A DNA stretch of 24,235 nucleotides from NCBI GenBank assembly GCA_002455915.1, contig DKLU01000337.1, positions 1 to 24,235 on the forward strand, given 5' to 3'. This document shows positions 1-8,887 of this stretch, piece after piece. Source of the DNA: Chryseobacterium sp. UBA6632 (GTDB lineage: Bacteria; Bacteroidota; Bacteroidia; Flavobacteriales; Weeksellaceae). The notes beneath the pieces are model-generated. The model made no database searches. It had not been told where the DNA came from and saw nothing but the letters and a program-made list of their open reading frames with translations. A program made the position numbers and the translations under genes. Numbering within the stretch: position 1 is the stretch's first letter; each line of letters begins with the position of its first letter.

Positions 1-14
1 CGCTCTTCCGATCT
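1..14. other. Residual Illumina TruSeq adapter at contig end
   Basis: The first 14 bases, CGCTCTTCCGATCT, are identical to the 3' end of the Illumina TruSeq read-1 adapter, which is known from sequencing chemistry. They sit exactly at the window edge and are followed directly by AT-rich sequence that fits the rest of the window. The simplest reading is an untrimmed adapter at the end of an assembled contig. Real genome sequence would then begin at about base 15, and any promoter or gene further upstream is missing from this assembly. Confidence 0.9.
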
Positions 15-26
15 TGTTATTTTTAT

Positions 27-34
27 TACATTTG
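27..34 (+). promoter_or_regulatory. Candidate -7 promoter box of gltBD
   Basis: TACATTTG matches the Bacteroidota -7 consensus TAnnTTTG at all six fixed positions and ends 4 bases before the gltB ATG. The partner TTG box, expected about 17-23 bases further upstream, would fall across the adapter junction and cannot be seen. If the box is used, the transcript would start at or next to the ATG, giving an almost leaderless mRNA. Confidence 0.35.
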
Positions 35-38
35 ATGT

Positions 39-3000
39 ATGGAGGTGAGAAAAGACAGAAAAAAGAAAGGAGATGTTCAGGAAAGATATGGGTTGTATCA
101 GAATGAATTTGAGTTTGATTCTTGTGGAGTTGGTTTTGTAGCCAATATAAAAGGAGTAAAATCATACAAGATTATTAGCGACGCAATTACGATGTTGGAA
201 AATATGGAGCATCGGGGGGCCACGGGGTATGAAAGCAATACAGGTGATGGCGCCGGTATTCAGATACAGATTCCTCATGAGCTTTTATATGACGAAGGTC
301 TGCATTATGGCATCGATTTACCTGAACCTGGATATTATGGAGTCGGAATGCTGTTTTTTCCTCAAAACAATTTTATCAGGGAAGAATGTAAAGAAATCAT
401 TTCTCAGTCTGCAGAAAAGCTAAATCTTAAAATTTTAGGGTACCGCCCGGTTCCTGTAAGTAATATAGAATTGGGAGATCTTGCAAAAAGTGTAGAGCCT
501 GTGATGGAAATGCTTTTTGTAGAAAGACCTTTTGATGTAGAAACCGAAAAAGATTTTGAAAGAAAGCTTTTTGTTTTTAAAAATTATATTTCTCATCAGG
601 CTACAAATGTGGTAAACGGTGATCCTATTGGGTTTTATATTGCCTCTTTTTCCTGTAAAAAAGTGATATATAAAGGGCAGTTGAGAAGTATTCAGGTGAG
701 AAATTATTTTAAAGATCTTACCAATCCGAATATCCGTTCCGCTTTTGGAATGGTGCATTCCCGCTTTGCCACCAATACTTCACCCACCTGGAGCTTAGCA
801 CAACCTTTTAGATTTTTGGCTCATAATGGAGAAATTAATACTATCTGGGGTAACCTCAACTGGCTTAAATCCTCAGAAAAAGTATTTTCAAGCCCATTGT
901 TTACACCACAGGAAATGGATATGATCCTTCCGTTGATAAAACCCGGACAGTCAGATTCTTCTTATCTCGATAATATGGTGGAGTTGTTGTATCACTCAGG
1001 TCGCTCGCTTCCGCATACCATGATGATGCTGGTTCCTGAAGCTTGGGACGGCAATGCGCAGATGGAGCAGTATAAAAAAGATTTCTATGAATTTCATGCC
1101 TGCTTAATGGAGCCCTGGGATGGGCCGGCTTCTATTTCCTTTACGGATGGAGAAATTATTGGAGCTACTTTAGATCGAAACGGACTTCGACCTTCCAGAT
1201 ATTGCATAACTTCAGATGATCTGGTGGTGATGGCTTCAGAATCAGGGGCTTTACCTGTAGATCCTAAAAAGATTATTAAAAGAGGGCATCTGCAACCCGG
1301 AAAAATGTTTTTGGTAGATCTGAAAAAAGGAGAAATTGTAAGTGATGATCAGTTAAAAAAAGAAATATGTACATCGCAGCCTTATCGTGAATGGCTGGAT
1401 ACACTGAAAATTAATATTGAAGAACTTCCGAATCCTAAAATCCGCTTTAATAAACTTGAAACGGATGATATATTTAAATGTCAGAAAGCGTTTGGGTATT
1501 CTCGGGAAGACTTGGAAGTGGTAATTAAAGAAATGGCGGCACATAGTAAAGAGCCCATAGGATCGATGGGGTTTGATGTTCCGTTGGCTGTTTTAAGTGA
1601 GCAGCCACAGCATTTGAGCTCTTATTTTAAGCAGTTGTTTGCTCAGGTTACCAACCCTCCGATTGATCCCATTCGGGAAAAATTGGTAATGTCTTTAAAA
1701 ACGATTATTGGGGGAAACGGCAATCTTTTACAGGAAGATAAAAATTTTGCACATTCTATTATGCTCGAAAGTCCTATCCTTAATAATAAGCAATTAGAAA
1801 AGCTCAGAAGTGTAGATACCGGAAAATTTCAGGCGAAGACTATTTATACATACTTTAATGCCGATGGTAAAACCGGAAGTTTAAAAAAAGCAATCCACAG
1901 GCTTTGCAGATATGCTGTAGATGCCGTAGATGATGGTTTTGAAGTGATTATTTTATCCGATCGTTCTTTGGATTCTCAACATGCTGCAATTCCTTCACTA
2001 CTAGCTTGTTCGGCAGTTCATCATCATTTGATCAGAAAAGGAATTTGCCGGAAAATAGGCTTGGTGATGGAGGTGGGAGATGTTTGGGAAGTTCATCATT
2101 TTGCAGCTTTGCTGGGTTTTGGGGCAACCGCAATCAATCCTTATCTGGCATTGGCAAGTATTCGGAAAATGTTTCTTGAAGGTGTTTTTGGAGAAGAAAA
2201 AGATTTAGAACTGTTAAAAGATAATTATAAAAAAGCAGTCGGGGAAGGTCTTTTGAAGATATTTTCCAAAATGGGAATTTCTACATTACAGTCGTATCAT
2301 GGGGCTCAGATTTTTGAAATCATCGGACTGAACAGAATTGTCGTGAATACATGCTTCACCGGAGCCGTATCGAGAATAGAAGGAATTGGATTTGATGAAA
2401 TTGCCAAAGAAGCTTTGATTAAACATCAGGAGGCATTTGGGAACAGTACATCGGTTATTTTAGAGCCGGGAGGTATTTATCAATGGAGAAAGGATAGTGA
2501 ATATCATCAGTTTAATCCTCAGTCGGTTCATTTGCTGCAGCAGGCTACATGGAATAATAACTACGATATTTTTAAAAAATACACAAGACTGGTTAATCAA
2601 CAGACGGAAAATGCTTCTCTTCTGAGAGGGTTGCTGGAGTTTAAAAACATAAGAGAATCAATTTCTTTGGATGAGGTTGAGCCTGTTGAAAATATTTTAA
2701 AACGCTTTGCAACCGGAGCCATGTCTTTTGGTTCTATTTCGTGGGAAGCGCACACGGCACTGGCTGTTGCAATGAATCGAATTGGTGCAAAAAGTAACAC
2801 CGGAGAAGGTGGCGAAGATGAAGTGCGATATCATCCTGATGAGAACGGAGATAATCTACGTTCAGCCATTAAGCAGATTGCCTCAGGAAGATTTGGAGTT
2901 ACAGCAAGATATTTGGCTGAGGCGGAGCAGCTTCAGGTGAAAATGGCGCAAGGAGCAAAGCCAGGAGAAGGCGGTCAGCTTTCTGGTTTTAAAGTAGATC

Positions 3001-4571
3001 AGTGGATAGGGAAAACAAGGCATTCCACTCCGGGAGTGGGGCTTATTTCGCCACCGCCACATCATGACATTTATTCTATAGAAGATCTGGCGCAGCTTAT
3101 TTTCGATTTAAAAAATGCAAACCGCCATGCGACTATTTCAATAAAATTGGTTTCAAAGGCCGGAGTGGGAACTATTTCCTCAGGCGTTGCCAAAGCCAAA
3201 GCAGATCATATATTGATTTCTGGCTATGACGGCGGAACAGGTGCGTCGCCACTCGGCTCAATAAGGCATACAGGATTACCTTGGGAACTTGGGCTATCGG
3301 AGGTACATCAGACATTAATTAAAAATAAACTCAGACAGAGAGTGACCATTCAGGCAGACGGGCAGATTAAAACGGGAAGAGATCTTGTAATTGCTACATT
3401 GCTTGGCGCGGAAGAGTGGGGGATTTCTACCTCTGCACTTATTGTTGAAGGATGTATTCTGATGAGAAAATGCCATTTGAATACCTGCCCTGTCGGCATT
3501 GCTACTCAAAATGAAGAATTAAGGAAAAACTTTAAAGGCAAAGCAGAGCATTTGGTGAGCTATTTTACTTTCTTAGCAATGGAAGTGCGCGAGCTCATGG
3601 CTGATCTTGGATTCAGAACGGTGGATGAAATGGTGGGGCAATCTCAATGTCTTGAGCAAAAATCTGAGGTTAAATTCTGGAAACATCAACATATAGATTT
3701 AAGCAGGCTTCTTCAGAAAATAGAGACAGATCTGCCAATTATTAAGTCGGAAGATCAGGAGAAAGACTGGGAATCTTCTATTTCGTGGAATATGTTGGAA
3801 GTTGCTAAAGATGCTATTGAAAATAATGCTAAAGTAAAAGCAGGCTTTGATATTAAAAATACAGACAGAGCTGTAGGAACAATTCTTTCGCATGAGCTGA
3901 CTAAAAAATATAAATCTGAAGGAATGGAAGAAGATTCGCTTCAGTTCAGTTTTAAAGGAACTGCTGGGCAGAGTTTCGGGGCGTTTTGCAACAAAGGAAT
4001 CACTATGCGATTGGAAGGCGATGCTAATGATTATTTTGGAAAAGGTCTCTCTGGGGCGAAGTTGTCTGTTTTTCCGGATAAAAATTCAGCTTTTAAAGCT
4101 CATGAAAATACCATCATCGGGAATGTGGCCTTGTATGGGGCTACTTCAGGAAAAGTGTTTATCAACGGAAAGGCAGGGGAGCGTTTTGCGGTAAGAAATT
4201 CCGGCGCTACGGCTGTTGTAGAAGGAGTGGGAGATCATGGCTGTGAATATATGACGGGCGGCATAGTCGTCGTTTTAGGAAGTGTAGGCAGAAATTTTGG
4301 AGCCGGAATGAGTGGGGGAATTGCTTTTGTATGGGATGTTAATCGTGAACTGAAAAACAATTTTAATCCGGACATGGCAGATCTTGAGGAAATAACGAAG
4401 GAAGATGAGGATTTAATTGCAGAATTAATTCGTGAACATTTTCAAAATACGGGAAGTGAGGTTGCTCAATATATTTTAAGTGATCAGGAAAATGCTTTTA
4501 AATACTTTACCAAAGTATATCCTAGAGATTATAAAAAAGTAATGGAAAGTAATGAAAATGTTGTTAAATAA
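39..4571 (+). CDS. gltB: Glutamate synthase (NADPH) large subunit
   Basis: This is the alpha subunit of glutamate synthase, which converts glutamine plus 2-oxoglutarate into two glutamates in the cytoplasm. At 1510 residues it has the normal family length. The type II glutamine amidotransferase domain starts at Cys29 (motif CGVGF), so 28 residues would be removed on maturation. HNGEINT near residue 266 belongs to the same domain. The FMN/synthase domain covers roughly 880-1200 and contains the GDGAG-like and PGEGGQLSG loops and C1139, C1145 and C1150 in the CX5CX4C spacing of the 3Fe-4S cluster. The GXGXG beta-helix domain lies at about 1300-1470. An in-frame TGA at 33-35 shows the reading frame does not extend into the lost upstream sequence. 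The ATG at 39 is therefore the first possible start, although a GTG at 45 or a later start cannot be excluded. Its stop overlaps the gltD start. Confidence 0.97.
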   Translation: MEVRKDRKKKGDVQERYGLYQNEFEFDSCGVGFVANIKGVKSYKIISDAITMLENMEHRGATGYESNTGDGAGIQIQIPHELLYDEGLHYGIDLPEPGYYGVGMLFFPQNNFIREECKEIISQSAEKLNLKILGYRPVPVSNIELGDLAKSVEPVMEMLFVERPFDVETEKDFERKLFVFKNYISHQATNVVNGDPIGFYIASFSCKKVIYKGQLRSIQVRNYFKDLTNPNIRSAFGMVHSRFATNTSPTWSLAQPFRFLAHNGEINTIWGNLNWLKSSEKVFSSPLFTPQEMDMILPLIKPGQSDSSYLDNMVELLYHSGRSLPHTMMMLVPEAWDGNAQMEQYKKDFYEFHACLMEPWDGPASISFTDGEIIGATLDRNGLRPSRYCITSDDLVVMASESGALPVDPKKIIKRGHLQPGKMFLVDLKKGEIVSDDQLKKEICTSQPYREWLDTLKINIEELPNPKIRFNKLETDDIFKCQKAFGYSREDLEVVIKEMAAHSKEPIGSMGFDVPLAVLSEQPQHLSSYFKQLFAQVTNPPIDPIREKLVMSLKTIIGGNGNLLQEDKNFAHSIMLESPILNNKQLEKLRSVDTGKFQAKTIYTYFNADGKTGSLKKAIHRLCRYAVDAVDDGFEVIILSDRSLDSQHAAIPSLLACSAVHHHLIRKGICRKIGLVMEVGDVWEVHHFAALLGFGATAINPYLALASIRKMFLEGVFGEEKDLELLKDNYKKAVGEGLLKIFSKMGISTLQSYHGAQIFEIIGLNRIVVNTCFTGAVSRIEGIGFDEIAKEALIKHQEAFGNSTSVILEPGGIYQWRKDSEYHQFNPQSVHLLQQATWNNNYDIFKKYTRLVNQQTENASLLRGLLEFKNIRESISLDEVEPVENILKRFATGAMSFGSISWEAHTALAVAMNRIGAKSNTGEGGEDEVRYHPDENGDNLRSAIKQIASGRFGVTARYLAEAEQLQVKMAQGAKPGEGGQLSGFKVDQWIGKTRHSTPGVGLISPPPHHDIYSIEDLAQLIFDLKNANRHATISIKLVSKAGVGTISSGVAKAKADHILISGYDGGTGASPLGSIRHTGLPWELGLSEVHQTLIKNKLRQRVTIQADGQIKTGRDLVIATLLGAEEWGISTSALIVEGCILMRKCHLNTCPVGIATQNEELRKNFKGKAEHLVSYFTFLAMEVRELMADLGFRTVDEMVGQSQCLEQKSEVKFWKHQHIDLSRLLQKIETDLPIIKSEDQEKDWESSISWNMLEVAKDAIENNAKVKAGFDIKNTDRAVGTILSHELTKKYKSEGMEEDSLQFSFKGTAGQSFGAFCNKGITMRLEGDANDYFGKGLSGAKLSVFPDKNSAFKAHENTIIGNVALYGATSGKVFINGKAGERFAVRNSGATAVVEGVGDHGCEYMTGGIVVVLGSVGRNFGAGMSGGIAFVWDVNRELKNNFNPDMADLEEITKEDEDLIAELIREHFQNTGSEVAQYILSDQENAFKYFTKVYPRDYKKVMESNENVVK

Positions 4572-6004
4572 TGGGAAAGACAGATGGTTTTTTATTATAC
4601 GAAAGAGCGCTTCCCTCTAAATTGAAAACGGAAGAAAGAATAAAGAATTTCGAAGAATTTGTAGATAAACCTTCGGAAGAGCAACTAAATTGTCAGGCTG
4701 CAAGGTGTATGGACTGTGGAATTCCTTTTTGTCAGAGCGGATGCCCCTTAGGAAATGTAATTCCTGAATTTAATGATGCCGTATATCAAAAACAGTGGGA
4801 GAAGGCTTATCATATTTTAATAGCGACGAATAATTTTCCGGAATTTACAGGTCGGGTTTGCCCGGCACCCTGTGAGAGTGCATGTGTATTGGGAATCAAT
4901 AGTGAACCCATCACCATTGAGGAAATTGAAAAAAATATTGTAGAAATTGCCTTTGAACAAGGTTTTGCCAAACCAAAAATTCCGCAATTCAGAACAGGGA
5001 AAAAAGTAGCAGTGGTGGGTTCAGGGCCGGCAGGATTGGCAGCGGCTTATCAGCTTAATCAGGCAGGGCATTCGGTAACTGTTTTTGAGAAAGATGAAGA
5101 AATTGGAGGACTGCTGAGATTCGGAATTCCTGATTTTAAATTGGATAAATCGATTGTACAGCGTCGTGTTGAGTGGATGTGCAATGAAGGTGTGGAATTT
5201 AGAACCTCTGTTAATGTAGGCGTTAATTATTCTGCAGAACAGCTTCATCGAAGTTTTGATGCGATTGTTCTGGCAATGGGAAGTACAGTTCCTAAAAAGC
5301 TGCGGATTCCTAACTCTGATGCTAAAGGAATTTATTATGCCATGGATTTTCTTAAGCAAAGCAATAAAAAGGTGAGTGGAATTCCATTCAGTGATGAAGA
5401 GATTGATGTTAAAGGAAAGAAAGTCGTAGTTATTGGCGGCGGAGATACCGGATCTGATTGTATTGGAAACAGCAACCGTCAGGGAGCCAAAGTTATTTAT
5501 CAGATTTATTATAAACCTATGCAGCCCACCACAAGAGATAAAACAATGCCCTGGCCGGATTACCCTGCCTTGTTGCAGATTACTTCGTCTCATGAAGAGG
5601 GTTGCGATCGCAGATGGTCTGTCAATTCCAAAGAGTTTATAAAAGATGAGGAGGGCAATCTGAAAGGGGTTCGGTTGGTAGAAGCAGAATGGACTAAAAA
5701 TGAAGACTCAGGAACTTGGGATTTATACACCGAGAAACCTAATTCTGAATTTGTGATCGACTGTGATATTGCATTTATCGCTTTGGGGTATACGCATGTA
5801 GAGCACCGCGGACTTGTAGAAGCGCTAGACATTCATCTGGATCCTAAAGGAAACTTAATAGGAACTAATAAAGAATACAAAACTAATCAAACCAAAATTT
5901 TTTCTTGTGGAGATGCCAGAAAAGGGCAGAGTCTTGTTGTTTGGGCTATTGCAGAAGGCAGACAGTGTGCTGAAAAGGTTGATGAATTTTTAAAACAGAT
6001 CTAA
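4571..6004 (+). CDS. gltD: Glutamate synthase (NADPH) small subunit
   Basis: This is the beta subunit of glutamate synthase, which oxidises NADPH and passes electrons through iron-sulfur clusters to GltB. It has 477 residues, the normal length. Near the N-terminus are two cysteine groups (C46, C49, C54, C58 and C97, C101, C105) that bind 4Fe-4S clusters in this family. The FAD-binding Rossmann motif GSGPAG is at 150-155 and the NADPH-binding motif GGGDTG at 289-294. The gltB stop and gltD start share one base (TAATG), so translation is probably coupled and the two subunits made in step. A GltD partner next to GltB points to the NADPH-dependent rather than the ferredoxin-dependent enzyme. Confidence 0.97.
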   Translation: MGKTDGFLLYERALPSKLKTEERIKNFEEFVDKPSEEQLNCQAARCMDCGIPFCQSGCPLGNVIPEFNDAVYQKQWEKAYHILIATNNFPEFTGRVCPAPCESACVLGINSEPITIEEIEKNIVEIAFEQGFAKPKIPQFRTGKKVAVVGSGPAGLAAAYQLNQAGHSVTVFEKDEEIGGLLRFGIPDFKLDKSIVQRRVEWMCNEGVEFRTSVNVGVNYSAEQLHRSFDAIVLAMGSTVPKKLRIPNSDAKGIYYAMDFLKQSNKKVSGIPFSDEEIDVKGKKVVVIGGGDTGSDCIGNSNRQGAKVIYQIYYKPMQPTTRDKTMPWPDYPALLQITSSHEEGCDRRWSVNSKEFIKDEEGNLKGVRLVEAEWTKNEDSGTWDLYTEKPNSEFVIDCDIAFIALGYTHVEHRGLVEALDIHLDPKGNLIGTNKEYKTNQTKIFSCGDARKGQSLVVWAIAEGRQCAEKVDEFLKQI

Positions 6005-6311
6005 AAACGGAATCCTTATCAGGAATAAGTATTGATAAACAAACTATTACTATTATAACGATCTTATCAATAGAGGCGGACTTTAGTCCGCCTTATTCAT
6101 ATGTATATTTCAATTAGGCTTTAGCCCAAACTTAAAATGTTTTCTCGCGGATTTTGCAAATAGCGCAGATTTTTTTAAAATTCGTTTATTCATGGCATAA
6201 AATACATGTTTCTATATTTTATCTAAGATAAAATCTTTGTGCCTTAAAAAAAATATTCAGTATCAAAAAAATACCTTTGCGCCTTTGTGTTTTACCAACA
6301 ATATCAATTAT
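6005..6311. other. Gene-free gap with several repeat-like elements
   Basis: This 307-base gap lies between the convergent gltD and cydB genes and holds no plausible gene. It contains a strong hairpin (6074-6093), a smaller palindrome with the same core (6117-6126), a degenerate AATCTGCG-like repeat tract on the minus strand (about 6144-6172), a 19-base AT palindrome (6216-6234), and two CTTTGYG-rich stretches (6235-6245 and 6275-6289). From general familiarity, such motifs are scattered through Flavobacteriia intergenic DNA. No copy count was made here. Confidence 0.6.
6074..6093. terminator. Hairpin after gltD, possible terminator or REP
   Basis: AGGCGGAC and GTCCGCCT form a perfect 8-bp GC-rich stem with a TTTA loop, 70 bases after the gltD stop. 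Only a weak T-rich stretch follows on the plus strand, so it may be a poor intrinsic terminator or a REP-like palindrome rather than a classical terminator. Confidence 0.5.
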
Positions 6312-7319
6312 TTAATATTTTCTCTGTTTGCTAAATGATGCCATTAAATAAAACAAAAACGGCAATATAAACAAAGATCCTAATAGTAGAGCCCATCCTA
6401 ATGCTGAAATGGTTTTCGGGGCAGCCACGTGTTCCAATAAAGAAAGATGTTGCCCGTTTCCAAATAAGATAATATTCGGATTATGCTGATACGTTGCTGC
6501 CACCAAAATCATAATCACCTGAAATCCTGCCAAAGCTCTTACAGGAAGGAGTTTTCGGGTATTCATCGCTTTTAAGATAAGGAAAAGGCTAATGGTTGCA
6601 AAAACGGTAGCCATAATTCCTAAAGGTTTCGAGAAAACCCACATCACCAAAGGAATATCTGAAATATAAGCCGTCAGAAATACCAAAAGACCAGTGATGA
6701 CAACGAAGATCATTGTCTGTTTTGATTTTTTGATCATTAAGCCTAATTCAAGACGGTCGGTGGTTTCTCTCAAAGCAAATACGGAAGCGAGATAAGCACA
6801 AATTGAAATGGTAAATAGTCCTACAGCAACGCCAAACCAATTCAGCCAGCTGAAAATATATAAGTCTAAAAATCCAGTAGCATCCGGATTGATAGAATGT
6901 GAAACCGTTGCAGCAGCAATTAACCCCAAGAAAAAGGGAGTTAATAGGCTTGAAAAATAAAATATTTGAGCGTAAACATGCTGCCAATCGTCTTTCACTG
7001 CATCATAATGTCTGAAAGTGAAAGCGGTTCCTCTGGCAATAATTCCTACCAGCATTAAAACCAACGGAATATGAAGATAGGTGGAAAGGGTAGTATAAAT
7101 CTCAGGAAAACCTACAAATAGAATAACAATCGCGATAATTAACCACATATGATTGGCTTCCCAAACGGGCGCAATAGATTCATACATAATTTCTTTCGTC
7201 TTATCTCGCGCTCTTTTTTTGGTGAAAAGTTCTACAATTCCGGCTCCAAAATCGGCTCCGCCCAAGATCACATACAGGCAAATCGACAGCCAAAGAAAAC
7301 CTATAACTACATAAATCAT
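6312..7319 (-). CDS. cydB: Cytochrome bd quinol oxidase subunit II
   Basis: This is subunit II of the cytochrome bd terminal oxidase in the inner membrane, which helps oxidise quinol and reduce oxygen to water with high oxygen affinity. The 335-residue protein is almost entirely hydrophobic with many membrane helices, as expected. Family signatures near the N-terminus are GGADFGAG (20-27) and PVWEANHMWL (51-60), the latter carrying the conserved Trp. Its ATG overlaps the cydA stop by 4 bases (ATGA), so the two are co-translated. I see no cydX-like small gene and no cydCD assembly transporter genes beside it; those would have to lie elsewhere. Confidence 0.95.
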   Translation of the reverse strand: MIYVVIGFLWLSICLYVILGGADFGAGIVELFTKKRARDKTKEIMYESIAPVWEANHMWLIIAIVILFVGFPEIYTTLSTYLHIPLVLMLVGIIARGTAFTFRHYDAVKDDWQHVYAQIFYFSSLLTPFFLGLIAAATVSHSINPDATGFLDLYIFSWLNWFGVAVGLFTISICAYLASVFALRETTDRLELGLMIKKSKQTMIFVVITGLLVFLTAYISDIPLVMWVFSKPLGIMATVFATISLFLILKAMNTRKLLPVRALAGFQVIMILVAATYQHNPNIILFGNGQHLSLLEHVAAPKTISALGWALLLGSLFILPFLFYLMASFSKQRKY

Positions 7320-8659
7320 GATTTTTTGTTTTTAGGGTTAAACTGAACGTCGGTAGGATCGTATAATCTCGGAACCATCTGTATTTGCCGTCTCAGTAAG
7401 AAGATGATAATGATTGATAATGAAACGAAAATCGCGGTAAAAAAATAAAATGAATATTGAATTCCTGGCATTGGCGTTACGGCGTCTGCGGTTCTCATAA
7501 TTCCATAGATGATCCAAGGTTGTCTTCCAACCTCAGTGACTGTCCAACCCGCTTCCAAAGCAATATATCCAAAAGGAGTAGCGAATAAAAATGTTTTTAA
7601 TAACCAGTTTTTCGTCAGCCATTCTTTCTTAAAATAGGTTGCATAAAGAAAAATAGTTCCAATAATAATCATGACAACGCCGAAAAAGATCATAATCTGA
7701 AAAGCATAATGTACAACAGGAACGGGCGGCCATTCATCTTTCGGGAAATCATTCAGGCCTCTTACTTCATGGTCAAAATCATTGGCTACTAAAAAACTCA
7801 ATACTTTCGGGATTTTTAAAGCATATTTTATTTCACCTTTTTCTTCATCAGGAATTCCGCCGATCACAAAAGAAGCACCTTTTTCGGTTTCAAAATGGGC
7901 TTCCATAGCGGCTAATTTTATAGGTTGTCTTTCTGCTACAGATTTTGCTGCAACATCCCCGCTTAAAGGAGCTCCGAATGCTCCGATTAAAGCAAATCCG
8001 GCTGCAATTTTGAAGGCTTTGGTATGAAATTCCACATTCTTTTTTCTCATAATTAAATAGGCATGAACCCCCGCAACGGCAAAGCCTGTCGCACAAAATG
8101 CGGCTACAGTCATATGCAGAGCCTGGGGAAACCAAGCTTCATTAAACATGGCTTTAATGGGATCTATATTTAAATATTGCCCATCAACATAATCAAATCC
8201 GGCAGGTGAATTCATCCAGGCATTGGCGGCAACGACTAAAATTCCCGAAGCCAAACCGCTTAAACCGACTAAAAATCCACAAAACCAATGGAACCATTTA
8301 TTAAACCTATCCCATCCATAAAGAAAAAATCCGATGGCAATGGCCTCAATAAAAAACGCAGTTCCTTCTAAAGAAAAAGGCATTCCGAAAATGGGTCCGG
8401 CATGTTTCATAAATTCAGGCCAAAGAAGTCCGAGTTCGAAAGAAAGCATCGTTCCTGAAACGGCTCCCACAGCGAAAAGAATGGCAACTCCTTTGCTCCA
8501 TGCTTTGGTAAGACCTTTATAGACTTCGTTGTTTGTTTTTAAGTATTTCCAGTGTGCAAATGCCATTAAGAAAGGCATTACCATACCCACACAGGAAAAT
8601 ATGATGTGAAACCCAAGCGACATTGCCATCTGCGCGCGGGCTGCTAGAAAATCATCCAT
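7316..8659 (-). CDS. cydA: Cytochrome bd quinol oxidase subunit I
   Basis: This is the haem-binding subunit I of cytochrome bd oxidase, which carries the quinol site and haems b558, b595 and d. I start it at 8659 because the protein then opens MDDFLAARAQ, the usual family N-terminus. The open frame extends to an ATG at 8692, which would add 11 atypical residues. With the 8659 start it has 447 residues, consistent with a short Q-loop. His18 matches the haem ligand near the N-terminus, E98 and E105 lie in SLEGTAFFIE, His182 in LHM matches the b558 ligand, and the conserved GRQPW motif is present. It is first in a two-gene operon with cydB and is divergent from gyrB. No clear -7/-33 promoter pair was found upstream. 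Confidence 0.95.
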   Translation of the reverse strand: MDDFLAARAQMAMSLGFHIIFSCVGMVMPFLMAFAHWKYLKTNNEVYKGLTKAWSKGVAILFAVGAVSGTMLSFELGLLWPEFMKHAGPIFGMPFSLEGTAFFIEAIAIGFFLYGWDRFNKWFHWFCGFLVGLSGLASGILVVAANAWMNSPAGFDYVDGQYLNIDPIKAMFNEAWFPQALHMTVAAFCATGFAVAGVHAYLIMRKKNVEFHTKAFKIAAGFALIGAFGAPLSGDVAAKSVAERQPIKLAAMEAHFETEKGASFVIGGIPDEEKGEIKYALKIPKVLSFLVANDFDHEVRGLNDFPKDEWPPVPVVHYAFQIMIFFGVVMIIIGTIFLYATYFKKEWLTKNWLLKTFLFATPFGYIALEAGWTVTEVGRQPWIIYGIMRTADAVTPMPGIQYSFYFFTAIFVSLSIIIIFLLRRQIQMVPRLYDPTDVQFNPKNKKS

Positions 8660-8887
8660 AATATCAACTTTTGAGTAAATAAATGTAAGCATAAATTAGA
8701 GATTTTAGTATGATTTACAACAGCAATGGTTTAAATAATAGGTTTTAACTTTGATATTTTTTAAATTCAATACTTTCAGATTTCCTCGGAAAAATCAATG
8801 CTTTTTTGACATATTTTAACTTTCATACCTCGAAAAAAATCACGATATTTGTAGGTCTTTGCATATAGCAAGATTTTAATATTTGAT

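Noticed and set aside
5021..5593. 190-codon open frame on the minus strand inside gltD
   Set aside because: It lies wholly antisense to a well-conserved gene, its protein shows no recognisable motif, and it has no start signals.
6074..6093. Confident rho-independent terminator for cydBA
   Set aside because: On the minus strand the hairpin is more than 200 bases beyond the cydB stop and is not followed by a T-run.
8660..8692. Longer cydA start at ATG 8692
   Set aside because: The 11 extra residues do not resemble CydA, whereas the start at 8659 gives the expected MDDFLAARAQ opening.
8806..8851. gyrB promoter using TTG at 8806 and GATATTTG at 8844
   Set aside because: The spacing is 35 bases, far outside 17-23, and the -7 box has a mismatch at its first base.
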